A DNA stretch of 64,000 nucleotides from Neobacillus sp. PS3-12 (lineage in GTDB: Bacteria; Bacillota; Bacilli; Bacillales; Cytobacillaceae), in assembly GCF_030915385.1 (NCBI RefSeq), contig NZ_CP133268.1:4128001-4192000 (forward strand), read 5' to 3'. Every line of letters begins with the position of its first letter. Positions within the stretch are counted from its first letter, which is position 1. A model generated the notes under the pieces. The model saw nothing but the letters and a program-made list of their open reading frames with translations. It had not been told where the DNA came from and did not search any database. Of this stretch, positions 56,538 through 64,000 are shown one piece after another. Made by a program: the position numbers and the translations under genes.

Positions 56538-57299
56538 TTGAAAGCGTATACGATTGAAAAGAAGGACAAAGGGTATTTACTTTTTACCATTACAAGAAAT
56601 GAAAGAAGAAATGCAATTGATTATGAGGTCATGCAAGGATTGCTGGAAGTTATTGAGCAAGCCAAAGAACCAGATATCAAAGCATTGGTCATTACTGGGG
56701 AGGGAACACGAGCATTTTGTTCTGGCGGGGATTTAGCCGTTTTCCATGCTTTAAATACACATGAGGAAGCCTACAAAATGTTATCGAAGATGTCTGCTAT
56801 TCTTTATTCGTTGTTAACTTTACCAAAACCAACGCTGGGATTGATCAATGGACATGCAGTTGGCGGCGGCTGTGAAATTTTAGCTGCCTGTGATTTTCGG
56901 GTTGCTCGCGGCGGCGTTAAAGCCGGTTTTGTTCAAGGAAAACAAGCGATTACAACAGGCTGGGGCGGTGGCACCATTTTGACTGAGAAACTTTCAACAC
57001 CTAAAGCAATGAAACTTCTTATGGATGCAGACTTGAAACCGATAGAGGTATTAAAGGAAGAAGGATTCATAGACGAAATTTATAGTGAGGAGCCTCTTAC
57101 AGCTTGTGAGAATTTTCTTGATAAAATGTTGTCCATTGAATCCAGTGTTCTGGAGTCTTACAAGAAAATCTTAATCAGAAAATGGGAAGAAGCTAAACTC
57201 CATGAGAGAATGGAAGCTGAAGTTCGAAACTGTTCATTTTTGTGGGAAAGTGATGCACACCATGTATATGTTAAAAACTTTCTTAATAAAAAAGAATGA
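56538..57299 (+). CDS. Crotonase-fold protein (enoyl-CoA hydratase/isomerase family)
   Basis: 253 residues. Crotonase motifs: ERRNAIDYEVM, FCSGGDLAVF (oxyanion hole) and GHAVGGGCEILAACDFR with the first catalytic Glu. The second catalytic Glu region (usually PE) reads FVQGKQAIT, so a classical hydratase reaction is doubtful; isomerase or another CoA chemistry is possible. TTG at 56538 with AGGAG 8 bases upstream. I do not recall this gene between rpmF and gerR in B. subtilis. Confidence 0.8.
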   Translation: MKAYTIEKKDKGYLLFTITRNERRNAIDYEVMQGLLEVIEQAKEPDIKALVITGEGTRAFCSGGDLAVFHALNTHEEAYKMLSKMSAILYSLLTLPKPTLGLINGHAVGGGCEILAACDFRVARGGVKAGFVQGKQAITTGWGGGTILTEKLSTPKAMKLLMDADLKPIEVLKEEGFIDEIYSEEPLTACENFLDKMLSIESSVLESYKKILIRKWEEAKLHERMEAEVRNCSFLWESDAHHVYVKNFLNKKE

Positions 57300-57385
57300 A
57301 AGTTAAAAACTTGGTAGTATAATATCAGTCTATCTTTTCTAGTAGATGCATATGTATGAATAAAAACACTAGGAGGGATTTACTG

Positions 57386-58003
57386 ATGTCACCAACACGC
57401 CAAGACGCATGGTCCCAAGATGAAGATTTGTTACTCGCAGAGGTAGTTCTCCGTTATATAAGGGAAGGCGGAACCCAGCTCCAAGCATTTGAGGAAGTTG
57501 GCAAACGTCTTTCCCGGACAGCGGCGGCTTGCGGGTTTCGGTGGAATTCTTATGTACGAAAACAATATAAATCTGGAATTGAACTCGCAAAGAAGCAGAG
57601 GAAAGAATTAAAAAACCAAGCAGCCATTCCAAGTGGTCAGCTACCGCAGCCAGTTTTAAATTCCACAACACATCTGCAAGAAGAGGAAAATGATGAACTA
57701 AACTTTCAAGCTGTGATCCACTTTTTGCAACGTCTTTACAAAAAGGCTGAAATCTCCGAGAGTATTCAAGAGGATAAGGAAAAGTCTTATGGGAAAATCA
57801 AGGAGTTGGAAAAACAAACGTATTATCTTGCTGCAGAAAATGAAAGACTTGAAAAAAACTTGAAAGCGATTGAAGAGGATTATCGTTCATTAATGGAAAT
57901 CATGGAAAGGGCAAGAAAAATGGTTGTCCTTCAGGATGGAGATCGGGAACCGCGAGCGAAATATCAGATGGATAAAAACGGAAACCTAGAAAGAGTAGAA
58001 TGA
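57386..58003 (+). CDS. gerR: GerR (YlbO), RsfA-family sporulation regulator
   Basis: 205 residues. An N-terminal Myb-like DNA-binding domain ([17 protein letters not shown] to about residue 60) and a C-terminal coiled coil (about 130-185). In B. subtilis GerR is a mother-cell regulator that modulates sigma-E genes. ATG at 57386 has AGGAGGG 8 bases upstream. Confidence 0.9.
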   Translation: MSPTRQDAWSQDEDLLLAEVVLRYIREGGTQLQAFEEVGKRLSRTAAACGFRWNSYVRKQYKSGIELAKKQRKELKNQAAIPSGQLPQPVLNSTTHLQEEENDELNFQAVIHFLQRLYKKAEISESIQEDKEKSYGKIKELEKQTYYLAAENERLEKNLKAIEEDYRSLMEIMERARKMVVLQDGDREPRAKYQMDKNGNLERVE

Positions 58004-58062
58004 AAATGGAGAAGCAATTCAAATGGGCCTGTTTTCAAATAAGCTATGTTTTCCTCCAAAAT

Positions 58063-58092
58063 AAAAAGCGGGCAAACTTGCCCGCTTTTTAA
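58063..58092. terminator. Bidirectional terminator between gerR and ylbP
   Basis: AAAAAGCGGGCAA / TTGCCCGCTTTTT, about 12 bp with a small loop and T runs on both strands. Confidence 0.88.
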
Positions 58093-58103
58093 GCTGAAAT
58101 TAA

Positions 58104-58577
58104 TTAATATTCTTGGGCCTTAACCCCTTCTGGATACCATACAAGAGGGTTTTCGCCCCTGTCTCTTTCCATATCATAATCAACGCTGAGAAAGCCCATC
58201 TTTTCCCAAAATTCCTTCGATTTAACCCTCGGATTGGTCTTGATTGGAAGTCCCAAACTTTTAGCAAACTCAACTAAGGCACTTCCATACCCTTTTCCTT
58301 GATATTCAGGGATAACCTCAAGTTTCCACAACTCCAAATAATTTTGCGGTGGATAAAAATAGCGATCATATTTTTCATTAATTTCATATAAGCTCATGCG
58401 GGCAATTAACTTATCCCCAAAATAGATTCCATAAAAAGGAGATTTGCTATTGTCCTCAATAATATTTGCTTCTAAATCCTCATGCATTGATAATTCTTGT
58501 ATTCCATATTCTTTAAACTTTTTAAATTCTTCAAGTGTCTTGAAGTTAACTCTTAGGTTTTCTACTGATATTGTCAA
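58104..58577 (-). CDS. ylbP: GNAT acetyltransferase YlbP
   Basis: 157 residues (B. subtilis 160). GNAT fold with acetyl-CoA motif EYQGKGYGSALVEFA near residue 110. Substrate unknown. TTG at 58577 with AAAGGAGGT upstream on the minus strand; the frame reaching 58604 starts before the ribosome site. Confidence 0.87.
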   Translation of the reverse strand: MTISVENLRVNFKTLEEFKKFKEYGIQELSMHEDLEANIIEDNSKSPFYGIYFGDKLIARMSLYEINEKYDRYFYPPQNYLELWKLEVIPEYQGKGYGSALVEFAKSLGLPIKTNPRVKSKEFWEKMGFLSVDYDMERDRGENPLVWYPEGVKAQEY

Positions 58578-58882
58578 AGAAATACCTCCTTTAGAAGTTA
58601 CCATGAAATATTGAATGTAAAACGAATTACCAATAAAAATTTTCTAATATAACAAAATAGCTAAAAAAGCTGATACACATTAGTAAGCGCTTCCTTTAAA
58701 TGTGAAAGATCTTCTAAAAATATTATACCAATGGTTTATCAGGAAATGAAAGAAAAAAGTTCAAAAGATTCTAAATATCAATATTGCCTGTCTTTAGAAA
58801 GCGCTGTTTACAAGCAATTTTATAGGAAAAAAACAAATACATTTGGTAAGATATTGCTATAGTTAAGGAAGAAGGAATAGTC
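58578..58882. other. ylbP-panE divergent intergenic region
   Basis: 305 AT-rich bases, no gene. AGTAAGCGCTTCCT (58682-58695) keeps the AANCG core of a cre site but misses both outer positions, so CcpA control is only a weak possibility. A second AAGCGCT word lies near 58798. Confidence 0.3.
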
Positions 58883-59773
58883 ATGAAGATTGGGATAATT
58901 GGTGCCGGTTCCATTGGATTGCTTTTTGCGGCATATTTGAGTAAAACTAATCATGTTGTCATCTATACAAAAACATTGGAACAAGCTGAGGATATAAATA
59001 AACATGGAATTGTCCTGGTAAAAAAAGATGGTAAAAGTAACTATAACATAAAAGCATGCCCATTTGACCTATGGGAGGGTCGTGAGGATTTGACGATTGT
59101 GGCAGTTAAACAATATCAAGTAAAAGACGTCATTGAAAGGGCCGCAAAAATCAACACTAAGCCAAACGATATCTTGTTTTTACAAAATGGTATGAGTCAT
59201 TTGAAATTGCTTTCGAAACTAGAGGGGAACAATCTATTTGTCGGAACGATTGAGCATGGAGCATATAAAGAAAATCCCTTTACAGTTAGACATAATGGGG
59301 AAGGGGTAACAAATCTTGCACTTTTCAGTGGTGATCGTACTAGTTTAACTTCATTTTCTTCCTTGGTACCTGATGGTTTTCCAGTTTCTCTTCATAATAA
59401 TTATTATGAAATGCTAATTAGTAAATTAATTATTAACGCAGTAGTCAACCCATTAACAGCGATTCTTCAGGTACAAAATGGGATGTTAATAAAAAACGAT
59501 TATTATTATGAAGTCTTAAAGGATTTATTTTCAGAAATTGTCTTTATATTAAATTTAGCAGATTCAAAAGTTTACTTTCGTAGTGTGATCAAAGTCTGCC
59601 AAAATACTGCTTTAAATCGTTCATCGATGTTAAAAGACATTGAAGCGGGTAGAAAAACTGAAATTGATGCGATACTAGGTTTTTTACTTGAGGAAGCGCA
59701 AAAACAAGAAAAACAGGCACCTATTATCAAAAATCTGTACCTTTTAGTAAAGGGAAAAGAAAATAATATGTAA
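58883..59773 (+). CDS. panE: 2-dehydropantoate 2-reductase (PanE/YlbQ)
   Basis: 296 residues. ApbA/PanE family, NADPH fold GIIGAGSIGLLFA at residue 3 and the C-terminal helical domain with the conserved Lys (SKLIINAVVNPLTAI). It makes pantoate for coenzyme A, feeding the pathway that includes CoaD in this window. Start ATG follows AGGAAG. Confidence 0.9.
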   Translation: MKIGIIGAGSIGLLFAAYLSKTNHVVIYTKTLEQAEDINKHGIVLVKKDGKSNYNIKACPFDLWEGREDLTIVAVKQYQVKDVIERAAKINTKPNDILFLQNGMSHLKLLSKLEGNNLFVGTIEHGAYKENPFTVRHNGEGVTNLALFSGDRTSLTSFSSLVPDGFPVSLHNNYYEMLISKLIINAVVNPLTAILQVQNGMLIKNDYYYEVLKDLFSEIVFILNLADSKVYFRSVIKVCQNTALNRSSMLKDIEAGRKTEIDAILGFLLEEAQKQEKQAPIIKNLYLLVKGKENNM

Positions 59774-59879
59774 CAGAATTAGTAAAAAACACTCAAGCCT
59801 AAGCAAAGTTTTTTTTATATTTCACTTGTAAATGCTATACTCGTTAAGAATACTCATGTTTAGAAAGGAAGTACAATGA

Positions 59880-61514
59880 ATGGAGATTGTTAATCTCTCT
59901 TTACCTGCAACAAACCGATTTGCCTCAAATTATTTGAAACAAACGGAAGAAATACAACCTTTTTTTCATTATCGTTTTGACCAATCTTCCGATGATTTGG
60001 AGAGATTAGCGGAATTAAAAAATAGATCTTTTCCACGAAAAGAATTGGCACAGCATATCGAAAACTTTATGGAGCATTTTCCATCCTCTCCTTCTATTAA
60101 GGATTCCATTGAAAAACTTAAACAAGACAATAGTGTTGTTGTCATTGGCGGTCAACAAGCGGGAATTCTTACTGGCCCTCTTTATACCTTACATAAAGTG
60201 ATTTCAATTATTAAATTGGCAGAGGAAAAAGAAAGACTATTAAATGTGCCAGTAGTACCAGTATTTTGGATTGCAGGAGAAGACCATGATTATCAAGAAG
60301 TAAATCATGTATATATCCCCGTTGAGAAAAAGGCAGATAAGTGGATTTTTCCTCAAAAAGTTTTACAAAAGAAGATGGTTTCAGATATTCGTGTAAATAA
60401 AGAAATCGCTCAAACTTGGATTCGGCACTTCATCGAAACTTTTGGAGAAACAGAACACACAAACAAGCTTTTAAGCTTTCTTGAAAAACAACTTGAACAG
60501 TCAACAACGTTTGTAGACTTTTTTGCAAATATTATAATGGAATTATTTAAAGATTCCGGCCTCCTGATCGTTGATTCTGGAGATGAAAATCTAAGGCAAT
60601 TGGAGAAGGATATTTTCACTAATCAAATAGTGCATCATGATTCCATCACATCTTTGTTACTTGAGCAGCAAAAACAAATTCGTGATCAAGGTTTTCCAAA
60701 TGCAATTGAAGCGAATGACAGATTAGCAAATCTTTTTTATTATGATCAAAGGCTAAATGAACGTATTTTACTTGAATTCGACCGCCAAAAAGACCTTTTT
60801 GTGGGGAAGAATGGTTCGATTGCTTTATCAAAAGCTGAGTTAGTGGAGATAGCGTCGGGTGAACCTTCCAAATTAAGTAATAATGTCGTTACAAGACCAT
60901 TAGCGCAAGAATGGCTTTTCCCAACGATTGCCTTTATTGCCGGCCCTGGAGAAATAGCTTATTGGGCTGAGTTAAAACTGGTTTTTGAACATTTCGGACT
61001 AAAAATGCCTCCTATTGTACCGAGATTAAATATTACATTTTTGGATGGGTCGGTTGAAACCGACATGACAGAATTAAATTTGGATTTACAGAATGTCCTG
61101 ATTCGGGGGACCGACGAAGAACGAACACAATTTCTTCAATCTATAAGGGATCAAGAGGTAGCTGAATTATTTACAGAGATTAAGCAAGAACTGCAAACCC
61201 ACTATCGAAAGGTCGAACAAAAAACAGCACAGCTTGATCGTGGGCTTCTTCCGCTTGTTTCAAAAAATGAAAACAATTTGCTTCAGCAAATTGCCTTTAT
61301 GGAAGGGAAGCTTGAAGAATCCGTTAAATTTAGGCACCAAATAATTTTAAATAAATATGCCCGCATTGATTTGGCATTAAGGCCTGATGGTTCTCCGCAA
61401 GAAAGGGTTTGGAATATTTTTTACTATTTAAATCAGTATGGATTAAGTTTTGTGAATGACTTAATGGAGTTGAATTTCGCCTTTGATGGAAACCACAAGG
61501 TCATAAAGATATAG
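59880..61514 (+). CDS. bshC: Bacillithiol synthase BshC
   Basis: 544 residues (B. subtilis YllA 539). It adds cysteine to glucosaminyl-malate, the last step of bacillithiol synthesis. Typical stretches are VVIGGQQAGILTGPLYT and FWIAGEDHDYQEVNH; the C-terminus is coiled coil. An ATG 4 bases earlier, in another frame, stops at once. Confidence 0.93.
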   Translation: MEIVNLSLPATNRFASNYLKQTEEIQPFFHYRFDQSSDDLERLAELKNRSFPRKELAQHIENFMEHFPSSPSIKDSIEKLKQDNSVVVIGGQQAGILTGPLYTLHKVISIIKLAEEKERLLNVPVVPVFWIAGEDHDYQEVNHVYIPVEKKADKWIFPQKVLQKKMVSDIRVNKEIAQTWIRHFIETFGETEHTNKLLSFLEKQLEQSTTFVDFFANIIMELFKDSGLLIVDSGDENLRQLEKDIFTNQIVHHDSITSLLLEQQKQIRDQGFPNAIEANDRLANLFYYDQRLNERILLEFDRQKDLFVGKNGSIALSKAELVEIASGEPSKLSNNVVTRPLAQEWLFPTIAFIAGPGEIAYWAELKLVFEHFGLKMPPIVPRLNITFLDGSVETDMTELNLDLQNVLIRGTDEERTQFLQSIRDQEVAELFTEIKQELQTHYRKVEQKTAQLDRGLLPLVSKNENNLLQQIAFMEGKLEESVKFRHQIILNKYARIDLALRPDGSPQERVWNIFYYLNQYGLSFVNDLMELNFAFDGNHKVIKI

Positions 61515-61545
61515 AAAACTTCACCCTTTGGTGAAGTTTTTCTTT
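61515..61545 (+). terminator. Terminator after bshC
   Basis: AAAACTTCACC / GGTGAAGTTTT, an 11-bp stem with a CTTT loop and a T-rich tail. Confidence 0.87.
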
Positions 61546-61593
61546 TTTAAAAGGAATTTCCAGGTGTTAGAAAGAATTAATATAAAAAATAGG

Positions 61594-61618
61594 TGGAGGA
61601 AAGTGGGGGATTGTGGTA
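61594..61618 (+). promoter_or_regulatory. MraZ operator, three TGGNN repeats
   Basis: TGGAG, TGGGG and TGGTA are separated by exactly 5 bases each, the pattern bound by MraZ (TGGGN direct repeats) upstream of its own operon. Two further TGGG words lie at 61635 and 61644, next to the mraZ start. Confidence 0.7.
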
Positions 61619-61648
61619 CATTTTATTTAGAAAGTGGGGGTAGTGGGT

Positions 61649-62080
61649 ATGTTCATGGGTGAATACCATCATAGCATCGATAATAAAGGCCGATTGATCA
61701 TCCCCTCCAAATTTCGTGAAGACCTTGGAGAAATGTTTATTATTACTCGCGGTCTTGATCAATGTTTATTTGGTTACCCATTATCAGAGTGGAAAATACT
61801 TGAAGATAAACTCAAGGGGTTACCACTAACAAAAAAAGATGCCCGCGCTTTTACTCGGTTTTTCTTTTCAGGTGCAACGGAGAGTGAACTGGATAAACAA
61901 GGGAGAGTGAATCTTCCTGGACCCTTGCTTCAATATGCAAAATTAGAAAAAGATTGTGTGATTTTAGGAGTTTCCAATCGAATTGAAATTTGGAGCAAAC
62001 AGATTTGGGAAGACTACTTTATACAGTCGGAAGAGTCATTTGCCGAAATTGCTGAAAATATGATTGGTTTTGATATATAA
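61649..62080 (+). CDS. mraZ: Transcriptional regulator MraZ
   Basis: 143 residues, two AbrB-like SpoVT domains ([19 protein letters not shown] and the second half with [13 protein letters not shown]). It forms a ring and regulates the division and cell-wall cluster starting with itself. ATG at 61649 gives the family N-terminus. The adjacent operator supports self-regulation. Confidence 0.95.
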   Translation: MFMGEYHHSIDNKGRLIIPSKFREDLGEMFIITRGLDQCLFGYPLSEWKILEDKLKGLPLTKKDARAFTRFFFSGATESELDKQGRVNLPGPLLQYAKLEKDCVILGVSNRIEIWSKQIWEDYFIQSEESFAEIAENMIGFDI

Positions 62081-62133
62081 TGGGAAAGTTGTTTTTATCG
62101 AAACCAAGTGCGTTCGATTGGAAGGGTGAAAAA

Positions 62134-63066
62134 ATGTTTGAACATAAGACAGTACTATTAGAAGAAACAGTGAACGGATTAAATATTAAACCTAATGGAA
62201 CATATGTGGATTGTACATTAGGCGGTGCAGGACACAGTTCCCTCATCCTCTCAAAGCTTGGGCAGGATGGCAGATTAATCGCCTTTGATCAGGATGAGAT
62301 AGCCATTGCCAATGCAAAGGAAAGGTTAGCAGCTTACAGTCAGCAGCTAACTGTCGTAAAAAGTAATTTCTTATATTTAACAGAAGAACTTAATAAGCTG
62401 GGAATTGAGCGTGTTGATGGAATTTTGTACGACCTCGGTGTGTCTTCACCACAGTTAGATACACCTGAAAGAGGCTTCAGTTACCATCATGACGCACCAC
62501 TCGATATGAGAATGGACTCTGATGCAGCATTGTCTGCTTATGATGTAGTAAATGATTGGCCATATGGAGATTTAGTTCGTATCTTTTTTCGTTATGGGGA
62601 AGAGAAGTTTTCAAAACAAATTGCCCGAAAAATTGAAGCTGCAAGAGCTGTAAAGCCAATTAAATCAACCGGAGAACTGGTGGAATTGATAAAAGACGCT
62701 ATTCCAGCTCCAGCGAGAAGAAAAGGCGGGCATCCGGCAAAACGTATTTTTCAAGCGATCCGTATTGCGGTAAATGATGAATTATCCGTATTTGAACAAT
62801 CCTTACAAGAGGCTATCGAGCTTTTAAACCCAGGTGGGAGGATCAGTGTCATTACGTTCCATTCTTTAGAGGACAGAATCTGCAAGGCAACCTTTAAAAA
62901 GGCAAGTGAAACTCCAGATTTGCCCCCAGGCCTTCCGATAATTCCTGAAGAATATAAACCCGTATTAAAACTTATTACGAGAAAACCAATAGGTCCATCT
63001 GATGAAGAATTAGAGATCAACAACCGAGCTAGGTCGGCAAAGCTTCGGATTGCCGAAAAACGATAG
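62134..63066 (+). CDS. rsmH: 16S rRNA m4C1402 methyltransferase RsmH (MraW)
   Basis: 310 residues. SAM motif [11 protein letters not shown] and the late motif [11 protein letters not shown] are intact. It N4-methylates cytosine 1402 of 16S rRNA. ATG at 62134 has AAGGGTG upstream; the frame is open to 62080 where it overlaps the mraZ stop. Confidence 0.95.
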   Translation: MFEHKTVLLEETVNGLNIKPNGTYVDCTLGGAGHSSLILSKLGQDGRLIAFDQDEIAIANAKERLAAYSQQLTVVKSNFLYLTEELNKLGIERVDGILYDLGVSSPQLDTPERGFSYHHDAPLDMRMDSDAALSAYDVVNDWPYGDLVRIFFRYGEEKFSKQIARKIEAARAVKPIKSTGELVELIKDAIPAPARRKGGHPAKRIFQAIRIAVNDELSVFEQSLQEAIELLNPGGRISVITFHSLEDRICKATFKKASETPDLPPGLPIIPEEYKPVLKLITRKPIGPSDEELEINNRARSAKLRIAEKR

Positions 63067-63093
63067 AAAATTGACATTTCAGGAGGGGAAAGA

Positions 63094-63456
63094 ATGAGTA
63101 ATCTTGCCAGAGAGCTAGAGCAACAGCAAAAAGAACAACAAATGCAGGACATTCAAAAACAAAAAAGGGCAGTAAAGAAATCTTGGTTAACCCCTGGAGA
63201 GAAATTTCTCAGTTTAGCATTTGCTGGGTTAGTTTGTCTTGGTGCGGTTCAGATGATCTCTAATCAAGCTAAGATTTATAAAGTTAATGAAGATATTCAG
63301 AAGGTCCAATCTTCCATCAATGATCAACAAAAGGTAAATGGCGATTTGAAGGTCCAGGTAAGCAAATTAAGCAACTATAACCGCATAGCGGATAAAGCTA
63401 AGAAAATGGGACTTGAATTAAATGAAAATAACGTTAAGGTAGTGCAGAGTAAATGA
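63094..63456 (+). CDS. ftsL: Cell division protein FtsL
   Basis: 120 residues. A basic cytoplasmic N-terminus, one membrane helix (about 38-58) and an extracellular coiled coil ending NRIADKAKKMGLELNENNVKVV, the FtsL pattern. It forms the FtsL-DivIC-DivIB complex at the septum. AGGAGGGG precedes the ATG. Overlaps ftsI by 4 bases. Confidence 0.92.
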   Translation: MSNLARELEQQQKEQQMQDIQKQKRAVKKSWLTPGEKFLSLAFAGLVCLGAVQMISNQAKIYKVNEDIQKVQSSINDQQKVNGDLKVQVSKLSNYNRIADKAKKMGLELNENNVKVVQSK

Positions 63457-64000
63457 TAAAGAAGCAAAAAAATATGAATGTCGGAGCAGCGATATTATTT
63501 TTAATATTCAGCCTGCTCTTTTTTATATTAATCTACCGTTATTTTTCGATTCAAATCTCAGGAGAAGTGGGCGGTGAGCCCTTAGCGGCAAAAGCCAAAC
63601 AAAAATACAGCAGGGTGGGGGTTGTCGAAGCCCAAAGAGGAACAATTTTTGATCGAGTGGGTGAGGCTGTGGCTGAGGATAGCTCTGCCTATACCCTTAT
63701 TGCAATTTTAGATAAAAAAATGACAACCAATCCTAAAAAACCTCAGAATGTTGTAAACCCGCAAGAAACGGCATTGGAGCTGTCCAAATATATTCCGATA
63801 AGTGAATCGAAAATATACAGCATTTTAACTCAAAAAAACAGATTTCAGGTGGAATTCGGAAAAGCCGGACGGGATATTGATTTTGAAACCAAACAGAAAA
63901 TAGAGAAGCTACACTTACCGGGAATTACGTTTACACGCAGTTCAAAGCGTTTTTACCCAAATGGGATTTTCGCTTCACACCTAGTTGGTTATGCAGAGCA
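63453..64000 (+). CDS. pbpB: Penicillin-binding protein 2B, N-terminal part (cut by window edge)
   Basis: 182 complete codons are visible. A membrane helix at about residues 10-32, then the non-penicillin-binding domain with VVEAQRGTIFDRVGEAVAEDSSAYTL, typical of division transpeptidases. The catalytic domain lies past the window. It starts in an ATGA overlap with ftsL. In the cell it works with FtsW, also encoded here. Confidence 0.93.
   Translation, partial: MIKKQKNMNVGAAILFLIFSLLFFILIYRYFSIQISGEVGGEPLAAKAKQKYSRVGVVEAQRGTIFDRVGEAVAEDSSAYTLIAILDKKMTTNPKKPQNVVNPQETALELSKYIPISESKIYSILTQKNRFQVEFGKAGRDIDFETKQKIEKLHLPGITFTRSSKRFYPNGIFASHLVGYAE

Overview
The window is a stretch of conserved chromosome from a low-G+C, endospore-forming Bacillaceae species. 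Gene content and order follow the Bacillus subtilis ykyB/ykuI to pbpB region almost gene for gene. Spore genes (ylbD, ylbJ, gerR, a CsfG-like RNA), bacillithiol synthesis (bshC) and a caa3 oxidase all fit. The exact species cannot be read from the sequence; Neobacillus or a close relative is only a guess. I see no prophage, insertion sequence, CRISPR array, rRNA or tRNA gene.

Layout. 1-3.1 kb: the edge of ykyB, then ykuI (EAL domain), ykuJ, ykzF and ykuL/darB. 3.2-8.3 kb: ccpC, dapH-dapL (acetylated lysine/DAP branch), ykuU-ykuV (thiol redox) and ktrC. 8.3-10.2 kb: rpoY-rnjA on the minus strand, followed by a tiny unannotated peptide gene. 10.7-13.1 kb: ykrA, def, ykyA. 13.2-18.4 kb: the pdhABCD operon. 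18.5-24.6 kb: small conserved proteins, the dual-function RNA SR1, speA, yktA, yktB, ykzI, suhB, ylaF. 24.7-31.5 kb: typA (frameshifted here) and the yla genes. 31.6-44.5 kb: ftsW, pycA, then heme A synthesis and the caa3 oxidase (ctaA, ctaBCDEFG, ctaM). 44.5-58.6 kb: the ylb cluster, including RNA modification, coenzyme A, spore-coat and sporulation genes and rpmF. 58.9-64 kb: panE, bshC, and the start of the division/cell-wall cluster mraZ-rsmH-ftsL-ftsI, cut by the window end.

How the genes connect. Pyruvate is a hub: PDH makes acetyl-CoA and PycA makes oxaloacetate. In B. subtilis DarB links c-di-AMP to PycA and Rel, and KtrC is also a c-di-AMP target; all three loci are here. CtaA and CtaB make the heme that CtaC-F use, with CtaG and CtaM as assembly factors. 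RnjA, RpoY, YlbF/YlbG and SR1 bear on RNA turnover.

Most interesting signals: (i) two single-base frameshifts, both at G runs, in otherwise conserved genes (typA, ylbG); (ii) a ykuU leader with two mutually exclusive hairpins, resembling an attenuator; (iii) a complete miniature transcription unit for a 23-residue basic peptide near 10.4 kb; (iv) two families of short structured repeats, one in convergent intergenic gaps and one between promoters and start codons; (v) a CsfG-like forespore RNA with a good sigma-F type promoter on the minus strand; (vi) tandem repeats next to the typA promoter and across the ylbC stop codon. No wholly new multi-gene system is evident.
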